This document shows, in pieces, positions 42,260 to 52,371 of a stretch of DNA of 64,000 nt. The notes under the pieces were generated by a model. That model was not told the DNA's origin. It ran no database searches and saw only the letters and a list, made by a program, of their open reading frames with translations. The translations under genes and the position numbers were made by a program. Source of the stretch: Vibrio rumoiensis (lineage in GTDB: Bacteria > Pseudomonadota > Gammaproteobacteria > Enterobacterales > Vibrionaceae); NCBI RefSeq assembly GCF_002218045.2, contig NZ_AP018685.1:1736001-1800000 (forward strand), in the 5' to 3' direction. Within the stretch, counting starts at the first letter, position 1; the number at the start of each line of letters is the position of its first letter.

Positions 42260-42390
42260 TTTAGGCTCTGCGTGGCGAACTCAATCAATAGTTAATAAAA
42301 ACAAAACGATTAGTTTAAAATATCAAGACTTACTTAACCTGATGTTTCCGGTATGCTTGCGGCTTAATTTTGACATCTTTTAGGTTTGTT

Positions 42391-43323
42391 ATGGTTTCTT
42401 ATATCCGCAATTATGGTTTGTTTGTTCTTGGTGCGTTAGCTTGCTTTACACCTTGGGTCAGCTCACCGATTGCTTTAACCTTAGGCTTCTTACTGACGAG
42501 CTTTGGTTTTGTACCCCACACAATTCCTGTCACCAAAATCACCAAAAAATTACTGGCCTATTCGATTGTTGGCTTAGGCTTTGGGATCAATATAGATCAA
42601 GCGATTCACGCGACTGAACAAGGATTTGGAATTATTGTCACCAGTATTTTTTGTACTTTATTTATTGGTACGTTACTGGCGAAAAAGATGAAATTAGATA
42701 GGGAAACCGGACACTTAATTGCATCAGGTACCGCAATTTGTGGTGGTAGCGCCATTGCCGCTGTCGCGCCTGCGATTAACGCGAAAGACCAACCGGTTGG
42801 CATGGCTTTAGCGGTGGTCTTTGTTCTAAACTCAGTGGCGCTATTTTTATTCCCAGTCGTCGGTCACGCACTGGGTATGAGCCAAGTGCAGTTCGGTACT
42901 TGGGCGGCGATTGCGATTCATGACACCTCATCGGTAGTCGGGGCGGCACAAGCTTATGGGGAACAATCCCTGCAAATTGCTACCACCTTAAAATTGGCTC
43001 GTGCATTATGGATTGTGCCGGTTGCCTTCTTAAGCGCGATGATGTTTAAAAGTGAAAGCAAGAAGATCACGATTCCTTTCTTCATCATCTTTTACTGTGC
43101 AGCGATTCTATTCTGTGACCAAGTACCACAGTTTTCGAACATTTATCATTCCATTTACAGCGTAGCAAAACAGACTTTGGTCTTGTGCTTATTCTTAATT
43201 GGTTGTGGTATTTCCGTTGGTAAACTCAAAGAAACCGGACCAAAACCAATGATCTTTGGTGTGGCACTATGGGCGATTATCTCTATAAGTTCTCTAACTT
43301 ATATTATGGCGCACATCCAATAA
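42391..43323 (+). CDS. YeiH/UPF0324 family membrane protein (putative sulfate exporter family)
   Basis: A 310-residue inner-membrane protein with about 9-10 helices. The segment SGTAICGGSAIAAVAPAINA and the later HDTSSVVGAAQAYG are characteristic of the UPF0324/YeiH family, annotated as putative sulfate exporters without firm evidence. ATG at 42391 with AGG upstream is preferred over the TTG at 42370. No LysR regulator (as beside E. coli yeiH) is adjacent. Confidence 0.87.
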   Translation: MVSYIRNYGLFVLGALACFTPWVSSPIALTLGFLLTSFGFVPHTIPVTKITKKLLAYSIVGLGFGINIDQAIHATEQGFGIIVTSIFCTLFIGTLLAKKMKLDRETGHLIASGTAICGGSAIAAVAPAINAKDQPVGMALAVVFVLNSVALFLFPVVGHALGMSQVQFGTWAAIAIHDTSSVVGAAQAYGEQSLQIATTLKLARALWIVPVAFLSAMMFKSESKKITIPFFIIFYCAAILFCDQVPQFSNIYHSIYSVAKQTLVLCLFLIGCGISVGKLKETGPKPMIFGVALWAIISISSLTYIMAHIQ

Positions 43324-43339
43324 GCATCATTATGGTAAT

Positions 43340-43516
43340 TTAGACATGAGGCTCAATCTGGGCCTCATTTCTTTTTACCGCTTGTTTACTTTTTAGTGCC
43401 CAAACGATCACCACAGCAAAAGCAGCTAGCTCAGCTAAAGCCGCGAAGACTCCGCTTGAAATAATCGATACGCCCACTAAAACAATCACAGATAACACGA
43501 CAAGTAATTTACTCAT
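43340..43516 (-). CDS. Small hypothetical membrane protein (58 aa)
   Basis: Start at the second of two close ATGs (43516), with AAGGA 7 nt upstream. The product is 58 residues: two hydrophobic stretches (about 3-21 and 22-41) and a charged tail (KSKQAVKRNEAQIEPHV). The 3' end of the gene overlaps the hairpin that ends the YeiH-family gene on the other strand. I do not recognise the family. Confidence 0.6.
   Translation of the reverse strand: MSKLLVVLSVIVLVGVSIISSGVFAALAELAAFAVVIVWALKSKQAVKRNEAQIEPHV
43346..43376 (+). terminator. Hairpin after the YeiH-family gene, inside the small convergent gene
   Basis: Stem ATGAGGC (43346-43352) with GCCTCAT (43362-43368), then TTCTTTTT. It lies within the last codons of the minus-strand 58-aa gene. 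Confidence 0.65.
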
Positions 43517-43660
43517 ATTCATCCTTAAATACGTTAACGATGAATTAAGTATGCAGGCTTTTCGCTCAATCAATAAATTCTGTTTAGTGCTATTAAATAA
43601 CTATTATCACTATAACCAAGCGATTGAATATAGTGTTGCGATAGGTGCAATCACGCAATT

Positions 43661-45085
43661 TTATGCGCGATTCAGTTGTCGGTAGTAGTTTTTAAGGTCG
43701 GCGCGTGAAACCTTAATTCCGGTATTCATCAAGCTATCCGGTAACCGATAATAAGCATCTGGGCACTTAAATTTATCTAAGTGTTTTAATAAATACGCTT
43801 GGTAAGCACTAGGGTCTAATTTTTCAGTCGTATCAATAAACGCCACCGGCCTTTGCCCATATTGCTTATCTTCCACTGGAATAATAAAAACTTGTTTGAT
43901 CGAAGGGTGACGAATTAAGACGGCTTCGATTTCTTCACAATGAATATTCTCACCACCAGAAATAAACTGGTTATCGGCACGACCTAAAATAATGTATTCA
44001 TCGGGCTTACCGGCTTGTTGGTAGCATTGCCCGAGATCTTTAGTATCAAACCAAGGCTGATCGTCAGTTACCAACGGCGTAAGTTTTCCATGGTGTAAAT
44101 AGCCTGAAGCTAACGTTTCACCCGCGACATAAATTCGGCCATCTTGCAGTTTGATTTTGCGAAAAGGCAGTAATGCACCCGCGCTTGGGCTGCCATCGAC
44201 TTGCTTGGCAATAACGGTTGAGGCGGTTTCTGTCATGCCATAACCGAGCCAACACTCAATCCCCTGCTCGCTTGCTCTTTCGGTAAGCGGTAATGGAATA
44301 TGCGAACCACCGAGTAAAACACGTTTTAATGGAATGGGCTGGCCAGAATCGAGCAACCGTTGTAATTGAACGGGCACGAGTGAAGCATGCGTCACTTGTT
44401 GAATATCAGATTGCAAATCGCCGCTGCCAATAACCAACTTGGCCCCTTTAGCAAGCCAACGCCAAATAATAGAAAGGCCTGAAACATGATAAATTGGCAA
44501 GCTTAAAAGCCAAGCATCTTGAGCGCCAAATAAAAACGATTGAGTAATGCCCTGCGCGCTGGCTAAGTGATGTTTAATCGCATGCACAACCGCTTTAGGT
44601 ACACCTGTTGAACCAGAGGTAAAGACGATACTGGCGTATTGGTCTAAATCGATATGTTTAGCGGCAACATTTACTGCTAAATGCTTAGGATTGGTATTTG
44701 TATCTGCCAAAGTAATGGATAAACGAGGAATATCCAACGCGCTAGTATCAAACTCGTTAGCACCAAACGTCTCGGTGGCATTCGATAACCAAACAAACTG
44801 AGCTTGAATAATATCTAACTTTTGATTTATCGCGGCAATCGGTTGAGGCGGCATCAATGCACACAGTGCTCCCACTCGAAGTGAGGCTAAATATAACAAC
44901 ACCGCTGCAAGGTCATTTTTACTGATCACAGCAATGATATGACCTTCAATCACACCTTGTTCTTTCAGTTGCTCTGCTAATTGTGAGACTTGTTTATCGA
45001 GCTGTTGCCAACTATACGTCACATCAGATGAGGTTAAAGCCACCTTGTCAGCGCTAGCCATACACCATTGTTGTATCAGATCCAC
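43661..45085 (-). CDS. menE: o-succinylbenzoate-CoA ligase
   Basis: A 474-residue ANL-superfamily ligase that activates o-succinylbenzoate with ATP and CoA. The AMP-binding motif VFTSGSTGVPKAV (about 157-169) and the later YGMTETAS are present. It is the last gene of the men operon, 23 bp after menC. Its product should go to MenB, whose gene is not in the operon here. Confidence 0.94.
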   Translation of the reverse strand: MDLIQQWCMASADKVALTSSDVTYSWQQLDKQVSQLAEQLKEQGVIEGHIIAVISKNDLAAVLLYLASLRVGALCALMPPQPIAAINQKLDIIQAQFVWLSNATETFGANEFDTSALDIPRLSITLADTNTNPKHLAVNVAAKHIDLDQYASIVFTSGSTGVPKAVVHAIKHHLASAQGITQSFLFGAQDAWLLSLPIYHVSGLSIIWRWLAKGAKLVIGSGDLQSDIQQVTHASLVPVQLQRLLDSGQPIPLKRVLLGGSHIPLPLTERASEQGIECWLGYGMTETASTVIAKQVDGSPSAGALLPFRKIKLQDGRIYVAGETLASGYLHHGKLTPLVTDDQPWFDTKDLGQCYQQAGKPDEYIILGRADNQFISGGENIHCEEIEAVLIRHPSIKQVFIIPVEDKQYGQRPVAFIDTTEKLDPSAYQAYLLKHLDKFKCPDAYYRLPDSLMNTGIKVSRADLKNYYRQLNRA

Positions 45086-45108
45086 GTCAGAGCTCCCTGG
45101 ATATCAAC

Positions 45109-46137
45109 TTAACCTATAAACTGCTTAATCAATTGCTGTTCAGCCAACGTCGCAACTGGCAATGTACTGTGCGGCCAAATGATTTCTAACTGGGACTGAA
45201 AAAGCTGCAAGGTATCTAGACCAGGTGTCTGCTGTGGGGTTTTCCAAGCCGACAATCTTGCCAATTGAGTTAAACCAATCGTCGATTCAATACTCGAGCT
45301 AATGACTGCTTGTAACCCATTTTGATGAGCAAAATCAATCAAAGATAAACAACGCTCCACAGAACCAATCAAGGTCGGTTTAATCACAATAGCTTCAACA
45401 TGATTACCGAGCAAAGAAGATAGCTCGAAATCATTGAAATCCGCTTGTTGAACGGTTTCATCCCAAGCAATATTGATGTCGGTTTGCTGAGCAAAATCAC
45501 GGCTTAATTCTGGGGTTTTACACGGCTCTTCTAAAAAAGTGATACGTTCACGATATTCAGGAGAAACATATTGAGCAAATTTAAGCGCTTTCTCTAAAGT
45601 CCAACTACGATTCGCATCAAGACGTAGTTGTAAATCAGGAATCGATTCTAAGAATAAATTCACTAACATACCGTCACGGATCGGTTCATATAGGCCGACT
45701 TTCACTTTCGCGACTTTTTGACGCCCCTCTTGTGCCATCGTTTCAAATACTGGAATTAATTCATCCGGATCACCACTGCATAACGGTGCCGCTCGGTATT
45801 CACCTTGGGTAGGCAATCGCCCATCAAGTTCGCATTGCGCCATAGAAAGTGCAAAAGCAACACTTGGGCTTAAGGCATGATAATCACACCAATCACCACT
45901 TTGTTGCCATCCTTGCAGCGCCTCTATTAATTCCAATTCAACTTGAGATAAGCTCTCTTGGCTGAATCCGGGTAACGGCGCACATTCGCCGTACACCGTT
46001 TTACCGCTTTGCTGAAGCTCAACAATGTAACCTTCTCGCTGTAATAAACGTTGGTCGCGTACGATAACACCGCTATCCATTGGTAGGTTATAACGATACA
46101 GTTTGGCAATGCGCATTAATTGATTCGCTTCAGACAT
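45109..46137 (-). CDS. menC: o-succinylbenzoate synthase
   Basis: A 342-residue enolase-superfamily enzyme that dehydrates SHCHC to o-succinylbenzoate. VAKVKVGLYEPIRDGM (catalytic Lys), LRLDANRSW and FLEEPCKT are clear. The family normally begins at MRIAKLYRYNLPMDSG, so the ATG seven codons later (46116) is a possible true start; neither has a strong Shine-Dalgarno. Only 6 bp separate it from menH, where menB usually stands. Confidence 0.95.
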   Translation of the reverse strand: MSEANQLMRIAKLYRYNLPMDSGVIVRDQRLLQREGYIVELQQSGKTVYGECAPLPGFSQESLSQVELELIEALQGWQQSGDWCDYHALSPSVAFALSMAQCELDGRLPTQGEYRAAPLCSGDPDELIPVFETMAQEGRQKVAKVKVGLYEPIRDGMLVNLFLESIPDLQLRLDANRSWTLEKALKFAQYVSPEYRERITFLEEPCKTPELSRDFAQQTDINIAWDETVQQADFNDFELSSLLGNHVEAIVIKPTLIGSVERCLSLIDFAHQNGLQAVISSSIESTIGLTQLARLSAWKTPQQTPGLDTLQLFQSQLEIIWPHSTLPVATLAEQQLIKQFIG

Positions 46138-46143
46138 AGAGAT

Positions 46144-46953
46144 TTACTTAAGTTTCTTAATAAAATTAGAGATTAATGATGCAAATTCGGCAGGCTGTTC
46201 ATGGTGAACATTATGGCCAGCTTGTTTTACGGATTTAAACTGCAAGCCACTTTGCTGAGCAAGCGCTTTAAATTTGTCATCTTGCTCACCGCAAATATAT
46301 AGCAAAGGAATGTCTAATTGCTTTAAAGCATCTAAAAGATAAGGCTGTTTCGCAAGTGACGTCGCACGTAGCATGCAACCTAGCTGTGAACCAAGGTTAT
46401 CACTACGAAGCTCAACCATTTCTTCTCGTTGATCGGGATCTAAAGATGCAAACACACCTTGGTGATACCAATCGAATAGTACGTAGTCGATCGCTTCCGT
46501 CGCAAAACGTTTTGACCAATGCTTATCATTTTCCCAACGTAAGACTTTGTCTTCTTCAGTCTGTAAACCAAAGTTACCACCTTCTAAGATGGCGCCTTGG
46601 ATATTCAAACCATCAAAGCACTTTTCCGATAAGCCATACATGGCAATGCGGGCACCTAATGAGTAGCCAACTAACACCAATGGCGTTGAAGCGTCCATGT
46701 TTTCTTTTTTCAACTTCGCCAGAACGGTCAACTGAACTTGCTGGCAAGCTTGCTCAAAGTCGTCGACTTCACAGTATTTACTGAGCCCATGACACGGCAA
46801 GTCAATGCGAATGGTATGTGAAACGTCTAAATGTGATAGGCACGCATCCCAATCCCGACTTGAACCTAAAAAGCCATGTAAGAAAACAGGGATTGGTTGC
46901 TGTTCTTCAATCTCATCCCCTTCTTGATTGTCGCTGATATGACTATAAAGCAT
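46144..46953 (-). CDS. menH: 2-succinyl-6-hydroxy-2,4-cyclohexadiene-1-carboxylate synthase
   Basis: A 269-residue alpha/beta hydrolase that eliminates pyruvate from SEPHCHC. HGFLGSSRDW (26-35) forms the oxyanion region, Ser98 in GYSLG is the nucleophile, and the His lies in AGHNVHHEQP. Its start overlaps the menD end by 11 bp, so it is translationally coupled. Confidence 0.93.
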   Translation of the reverse strand: MLYSHISDNQEGDEIEEQQPIPVFLHGFLGSSRDWDACLSHLDVSHTIRIDLPCHGLSKYCEVDDFEQACQQVQLTVLAKLKKENMDASTPLVLVGYSLGARIAMYGLSEKCFDGLNIQGAILEGGNFGLQTEEDKVLRWENDKHWSKRFATEAIDYVLFDWYHQGVFASLDPDQREEMVELRSDNLGSQLGCMLRATSLAKQPYLLDALKQLDIPLLYICGEQDDKFKALAQQSGLQFKSVKQAGHNVHHEQPAEFASLISNFIKKLK

Positions 46954-48781
46954 GAGATTTTCCCGCCTGTTCCGTAGTGTTAAGTAATTCGGTCATGTTA
47001 GATAATATTGCTTTTATCTGTTGTGATGCTTGTTCGGGTGGCGTAATGACTTCAATCAATAACGCAGAGTGTATGTCACCACGTTCAAAATTAATCAGAT
47101 ATTCTTGTATCGTCGCCAATAAAGCTGACCATGTATTGGGTGCAGTATAATCAAGCTTAAATTGATGGGCAGCATGTTCAAACTGATAGCCATGTGGCAT
47201 CTGGTATAAATATTGTTTTTGCTCTGCTGGCACCGGTAATAAATCAAAAATAGCCCCGCCGTCATTATTGGTCACAAGGACAACATGAGGTTGTGATACT
47301 TGCGTCAACAATGCCAACGAATTCAGATCATACAGTAATGAAGTATCGCCCAACAAAGTCAATAAAGGCACGTTTTTAGAACGCTGCACCCCCGTCGCAG
47401 TAGCTACCAAACCATCAATGCCAGAAGCGCCTCGATTGGTATAGACGTTTGTGCATTCAAGTGCAGATAACATATCCGCTAAACGCACAATTAAACTGTT
47501 CCCGATAAAGAGCTCAACCTCTGGAATCTGCGACCTTAATTGAAATAGATTCAGCGCCAATTGACACTCGGTTAGCGATGTATCTTGTCGAATATCAAAG
47601 GTTGCTTGCTCAACTATCTCTGCCGCTTGCTGTAAATGATCAGCCCACCCGGCTTGCGTACTAACGGCTTTCATATCAACCCATTGCGGCAATGCATTTT
47701 CAAGCATCGTAATGCAGTCTTGAATTTTCGCGACGGTTCTTTGTTGCGGCAGTCGGTCAGGATTAAACACACTGATATTCGGTTCGAAGACCCAATAATG
47801 ACAGTGATGATTCGATACCGCTTGTTTGATGAACTGGCCTATACGTTTCGATACGAAGCGCGCCCCAAACTGCAAAATACAATCCGCTTGCAATAATTGG
47901 TCAAAATAAGCCGGTTGTTGCAGCCACAAGTCAAAGTGAGCCCACTGACTGCTGACACCAGATTGAGGATCAGCAAAAATGGGCCAGCCTAATGTTTTCG
48001 CCCATTGTGAAACTTTTTGCGCTTCACTCAATGGCATTTTGCCAATCAAGATAACTCCTTTCATATGAGGTAGTTGATTGACGATGTTTTGTTGAGTGCC
48101 ATTGGTCAGTTCAGGAACGTTGTAACTTGGATACAATTTAGCCAATTCTAAATAATGAGTTTGCACGGCCATGGCTTGCGCTAAATCGGGCTGATACTGC
48201 TGCTTTTCTGCTGCGTTTTGAATATACAAAGGCTCTGGATATGGGCAGTTGATATGCAATGAGCCAGAGACGGTATGTTGATAAGCGAGAGCATGGTTCA
48301 CTTTGGTTAACGCTTGAATCAATTCTTGTGGCGCTTCCTGCCCTATATTTCGACTAGGACTAGGTAGCTCAACACTTTTTCGTACATGCGAAGAAAAAAT
48401 CCCTTTTTGCACAATCGCCTGATTAGCCCCCACACCGACTAAACTCTCAGGGCGATCTGAGGTTAACAAAATAAGTTTCTCACCGGTTAAGCCAGACTCT
48501 GCCACGCTTGGTAATAAGTTCGCCACCGCCGTACCTGAGGTCACTATCACTGCCACAGGGTCTTGGGTAGCTTTGGCAATCCCTAGCGCTAAAAAGCCTA
48601 AACCACGTTCATCAAAATGGGTATGTACAGTGAGTTCTGAACGTTGTGCAAGTTCTAATGCTTCTAGGCTTAAAGGCGTAGAACGAGATCCCGGCGCGAT
48701 GCATATATGTTTCACACCCGATAGAGTTAGTGTTTGTAAAATAGCCTGCGCCCAAATTCGATTTAATCCAGCTTGGCTCAT
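46943..48781 (-). CDS. menD: SEPHCHC synthase
   Basis: A 612-residue thiamine-diphosphate enzyme joining isochorismate and 2-oxoglutarate, the first committed step of menaquinone synthesis. N-terminal CIAPGSRSTPLSLEAL and C-terminal GDTSLLYDLNSLALL (ThDP site) are typical. It is longer than E. coli MenD (556 aa), mainly by extra linker and C-terminal sequence. Its ATG overlaps the menF stop (ATGA). Confidence 0.95.
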   Translation of the reverse strand: MSQAGLNRIWAQAILQTLTLSGVKHICIAPGSRSTPLSLEALELAQRSELTVHTHFDERGLGFLALGIAKATQDPVAVIVTSGTAVANLLPSVAESGLTGEKLILLTSDRPESLVGVGANQAIVQKGIFSSHVRKSVELPSPSRNIGQEAPQELIQALTKVNHALAYQHTVSGSLHINCPYPEPLYIQNAAEKQQYQPDLAQAMAVQTHYLELAKLYPSYNVPELTNGTQQNIVNQLPHMKGVILIGKMPLSEAQKVSQWAKTLGWPIFADPQSGVSSQWAHFDLWLQQPAYFDQLLQADCILQFGARFVSKRIGQFIKQAVSNHHCHYWVFEPNISVFNPDRLPQQRTVAKIQDCITMLENALPQWVDMKAVSTQAGWADHLQQAAEIVEQATFDIRQDTSLTECQLALNLFQLRSQIPEVELFIGNSLIVRLADMLSALECTNVYTNRGASGIDGLVATATGVQRSKNVPLLTLLGDTSLLYDLNSLALLTQVSQPHVVLVTNNDGGAIFDLLPVPAEQKQYLYQMPHGYQFEHAAHQFKLDYTAPNTWSALLATIQEYLINFERGDIHSALLIEVITPPEQASQQIKAILSNMTELLNTTEQAGKSHAL

Positions 48782-50094
48782 ACACTTTCACCATGTTCAT
48801 TTTCAATCGGATAATCAGTAATAAGGTTCAATAAAGTGGCGGTTTTACGGTTCAGCTCTTGCCATTCAAATTCGGCTTCAGAGCCCGGCACAATACCCGC
48901 ACCAGCGTATAGTTTTACCGTATTATCAACTAATGACGCACTACGAATCGACACGCAAAACTCAGCTTGATGATGACCAAAATACCCTAAAGAACCGCTG
49001 TACCAACCACGGGTAAAAGGCTCATTCATACGAATAAAATTCAATGACGATTCACGAGGTAATCCGGCAATCGCTGCGGTTGGTTGAAGAGCGGATAACA
49101 ATTGAATCCCTTTCACGCCTGTCGACAAGCATCCATTGATATGGCGCTTTAAATGCTGAACTCGACGTAGTTGGATCAACTGCACTTCTGGATGCACCGC
49201 AATGCTTTCCGTATAAGGCCCTAGACGCTCAATAATATCATTGACCACAATTTGATTTTCACGCTGATTTTTATCATCGTTCATCAACCAATCGGACAAT
49301 TTTTTATCTTCAACAGGGTCATCACTACGTCCAATCGTGCCGGCTAACGCTTCAGTTTCCACCTGGTCTCCCGAGCGGCGATATAAGCGCTCTGGCGTTG
49401 AACCTACAAAACTCCGGTTCGGGGACAATGAAACTAAAAAGTGAAAGCTATTATGGTTTTGTTCACGACTCGATTTTAATAGCTGAGCAGCTCGAATGGG
49501 CTCAGGCAGTTCAACCAATGTTTTTCTGGCTAACACGACCTTTTCAAATTCTTGCGCTTCAATGGCACTGAGTGCCTTGCTTAAAATATGCTTCCACTCA
49601 TCAAATTGCGGTGAAAAGTAAATTTGGCTTGATTGGGGAATCAAGGCTTCAATCGGTTGATAGTCCGATTTTAATTGTTGTAAAGCATCAATCGTCAATT
49701 CAGCATCTAGACCAATATTAGCATTGAGTGTCCATTGATCATCTTGACGAATTAACTCGATTCTAGGCAAGAAAAAATAGCTGGTCAGCTCGGGTGTATT
49801 GGAATGCTCACTATCGAAAGCTTTACCCCCCCACACTCTTTGCTGCTCAGCAAGAATGGGGTATGCATCGAGTGGATTGGTAAAACTATTAACTTGTTCT
49901 AAAGCAATGACTTCTTCACGTTCATCACGTGACTGCCAATAAAAGCGAGGGTACAAAGATTGCCCTTCTAGCCAGTCGATAGCACTAAAATCATCGGGTA
50001 GATCAACCCTTTCTGAGATACGGTTTTCACTCGAAACTTGCCCACGTCTAATTCGTTCAATTATTAGCTCAATCACTTGGGGTAATTCAGACAA
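48778..50094 (-). CDS. menF: Isochorismate synthase MenF
   Basis: A 438-residue chorismate-utilising enzyme that converts chorismate to isochorismate for menaquinone. The C-terminal catalytic domain (about 165-430) shows KVVLARKT, ALAGTIGRS and the HPTAA-like LQPTAAIAG segment. First gene of the men operon, divergent from alaA across 375 bp. Confidence 0.94.
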   Translation of the reverse strand: MSELPQVIELIIERIRRGQVSSENRISERVDLPDDFSAIDWLEGQSLYPRFYWQSRDEREEVIALEQVNSFTNPLDAYPILAEQQRVWGGKAFDSEHSNTPELTSYFFLPRIELIRQDDQWTLNANIGLDAELTIDALQQLKSDYQPIEALIPQSSQIYFSPQFDEWKHILSKALSAIEAQEFEKVVLARKTLVELPEPIRAAQLLKSSREQNHNSFHFLVSLSPNRSFVGSTPERLYRRSGDQVETEALAGTIGRSDDPVEDKKLSDWLMNDDKNQRENQIVVNDIIERLGPYTESIAVHPEVQLIQLRRVQHLKRHINGCLSTGVKGIQLLSALQPTAAIAGLPRESSLNFIRMNEPFTRGWYSGSLGYFGHHQAEFCVSIRSASLVDNTVKLYAGAGIVPGSEAEFEWQELNRKTATLLNLITDYPIENEHGESV

Positions 50095-50469
50095 GTCGAC
50101 CTCTCATTTTTTTATTACAACGGTTTGACCACGGATATTTTGTCGTCAAATTATACCATTGATTATTCGCATTATTGTTAAGTCGCATACTCTAGGGTTT
50201 CAAGTGATGCAAATCAAGCAGTAAGCTACTTTCTCTCTAGGTTTGTCGTTAAATAATCCAACATATTTAAGCATTGAAGGTAACAAGATAGACATCACCA
50301 TAATAATAGTGAAAATTGACCTCTCTTAGAAACCAAACAGACACTTTTTATCCAATAATCATTAAACTCGCACAAATATGCTGTTTACAGAGGATCTTGA
50401 TATGGTTTGGCCTGAAAAAATAGTGTAACTTGATGGGTCACAAACATATTAATAAATGGGTATAAGGCT
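50095..50469. promoter_or_regulatory. Divergent menF/alaA promoter region
   Basis: 375 bp, AT-rich, holding the promoters of the men operon and alaA. No RNA gene, repeat or clear operator was recognised. Confidence 0.5.
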
Positions 50470-51684
50470 ATGAACAACATCGAGATGTCATCAAAACTCG
50501 ATAATGTCTGTTACGACATTCGAGGGCCAATCCTAAAACATGCCAAACGCATGGAAGAGGAAGGGCAAAAGATTTTAAAACTGAATATTGGTAACCCTGC
50601 CCCATTTGGTTTTGATGCCCCTGATGAGATTCTTGTTGATGTGATTCGTAACTTACCGACATCACAAGGCTATTGTGATTCAAAAGGCATTTATTCCGCT
50701 CGTAAAGCAGTGGTGCAGCACTATCAGAAATTGGGTCTACGCGATCTTGAAGTAGAAGATGTCTACATCGGTAACGGCGCCTCAGAGCTGATCGTGATGT
50801 CGATGCAGGCTTTGCTTAATAATGGCGATGAAATCTTGATCCCTGCGCCTGATTATCCGCTGTGGACTGCGGCTGCTTCTTTGGCGGGCGGTAAACCAGT
50901 TCACTACATTTGTGATGAGTCTTCTGACTGGTATCCGGATCTGGATGACATTAAAAGCAAAATCACTTCACAAACCCGTGGAATTGTACTGATTAACCCC
51001 AACAATCCTACTGGCGCGGTGTATAGCCGAGATTTTCTACTGCAAGTTGTCGAAATTGCACGCCAACATAATCTGATCATTTTTGCCGATGAGATTTACG
51101 ATAAAGTTCTCTACGATGGTGCAACCCATACTTCGATTGCAACGCTTGCCGATGACGTATTAATGGCGACCTTTAATGGTTTATCAAAAGCCTATCGCGT
51201 TTGTGGTTTCCGTGGTGGTTGGATGTTCTTAACCGGTCCAAAGCATCTCGCGAAAGGTTATATTGATGGTTTAGACATGCTCGCCTCAATGCGTTTGTGT
51301 GCCAATGTGCCAATGCAACATGCGATTCAAACCGCACTGGGCGGCTATCAAAGTATTAACGAACTCATTTTGCCGGGTGGGCGTTTACTTGAACAACGTA
51401 ACCGTGCTTATGAATTGATCACTCAAATTCCAGGCATTACGTGTGTCAAACCTAAAGGTGCCATGTACTTATTCCCCAAAATTGATGTGAAGAAATTCAA
51501 TATTAAAGATGATGCCAAGATGGTGCTCGATTTCTTAGTTCAAGAAAAAGTATTGTTAGTTCAAGGCACTGGTTTTAATTGGAAGCAGCCCGATCACTTC
51601 CGTATTGTAACCCTTCCTCATGTGGAAGATCTTGAAACAGCGATTGGTCGATTTGAACGCTTCTTATCAACCTACTCTCAATAA
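50470..51684 (+). CDS. alaA: Alanine transaminase AlaA
   Basis: A 404-residue PLP-dependent class I aminotransferase making alanine from pyruvate and glutamate. LNIGNPAPFGFDAPDEIL, INPNNPTGAVYS, the PLP lysine region GLSKAYRVCGFRGGW and the C-terminal arginine in DHFRIVTLP are all clear. Length equals E. coli AlaA (405). As in E. coli it is next to yfbR. Confidence 0.95.
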   Translation: MNNIEMSSKLDNVCYDIRGPILKHAKRMEEEGQKILKLNIGNPAPFGFDAPDEILVDVIRNLPTSQGYCDSKGIYSARKAVVQHYQKLGLRDLEVEDVYIGNGASELIVMSMQALLNNGDEILIPAPDYPLWTAAASLAGGKPVHYICDESSDWYPDLDDIKSKITSQTRGIVLINPNNPTGAVYSRDFLLQVVEIARQHNLIIFADEIYDKVLYDGATHTSIATLADDVLMATFNGLSKAYRVCGFRGGWMFLTGPKHLAKGYIDGLDMLASMRLCANVPMQHAIQTALGGYQSINELILPGGRLLEQRNRAYELITQIPGITCVKPKGAMYLFPKIDVKKFNIKDDAKMVLDFLVQEKVLLVQGTGFNWKQPDHFRIVTLPHVEDLETAIGRFERFLSTYSQ

Positions 51685-51689
51685 TTTAC

Positions 51690-51722
51690 TCACAGGCTTC
51701 TCATCATGGGAAGCCTGTTTTG
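51690..51722 (+). terminator. Terminator after alaA
   Basis: Stem ACAGGCTTC (51692-51700) with GAAGCCTGT (51710-51718), 9-nt loop, then TTTTGC. It separates alaA from yfbR. Confidence 0.82.
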
Positions 51723-51763
51723 CATTCAAACTCATCTAACCCATTATTCTCGGAGGTAATCTC

Positions 51764-52357
51764 ATGACCACACCTCAACCTAGTCACTTTTTCGCGCACC
51801 TTGCTCGTATGAAACTCATTCAGCGCTGGCCTTTAATGCGTTCCATTTCAGCAGAAAACATTTCAGAGCATAGCCTCCAGGTCGCCTTTGTCGGGCATGC
51901 GCTTGCCATTATCAAAAACAAAAAGTTCGGCGGAAACGTCAATCCAGAACGTATTGCGTTACTCGGTATGTACCATGATACCAGTGAAGTACTTACGGGC
52001 GATTTACCGACGCCAGTAAAATATTACAACCCGGCCATCGCCAATGAATACAAAAAAATTGAGCTTGCTGCGGAAAAAAAATTGATATCCATGCTACCAG
52101 AAGAGTTTCAGCAAGATTTTGCTCCTTTTCTGATTAGTGATGAAATTGATGCAGATGATAAAGCTATGGTAAAGCAAGCGGATAGTTTATGTGCTTACCT
52201 AAAATGCTTAGAAGAGTTATCTGCCGGTAACCATGAATATGAACAAGCAAAGAGTCGTTTAGAAACCACCTTGAAAGAGCGTGAAACGCCTGAAATGCGT
52301 TATTTCTTGGATGTGTTTGCACCTAGCTTCCAGCTTACGCTCGATGAAATCAGTTAA
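51764..52357 (+). CDS. yfbR: 5'-deoxynucleotidase YfbR
   Basis: A 197-residue HD-domain phosphohydrolase that removes phosphate from 2'-deoxynucleoside 5'-monophosphates in dNTP pool control. His36 and the His71-Asp72 pair (GMYHDTSE) are the metal ligands. GGAGGT precedes the ATG, a strong Shine-Dalgarno. It is followed after 14 bp by dgt, so two dNTP-handling HD enzymes are co-expressed. Confidence 0.95.
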   Translation: MTTPQPSHFFAHLARMKLIQRWPLMRSISAENISEHSLQVAFVGHALAIIKNKKFGGNVNPERIALLGMYHDTSEVLTGDLPTPVKYYNPAIANEYKKIELAAEKKLISMLPEEFQQDFAPFLISDEIDADDKAMVKQADSLCAYLKCLEELSAGNHEYEQAKSRLETTLKERETPEMRYFLDVFAPSFQLTLDEIS

Positions 52358-52371
52358 GTAAGGTTAAACTC

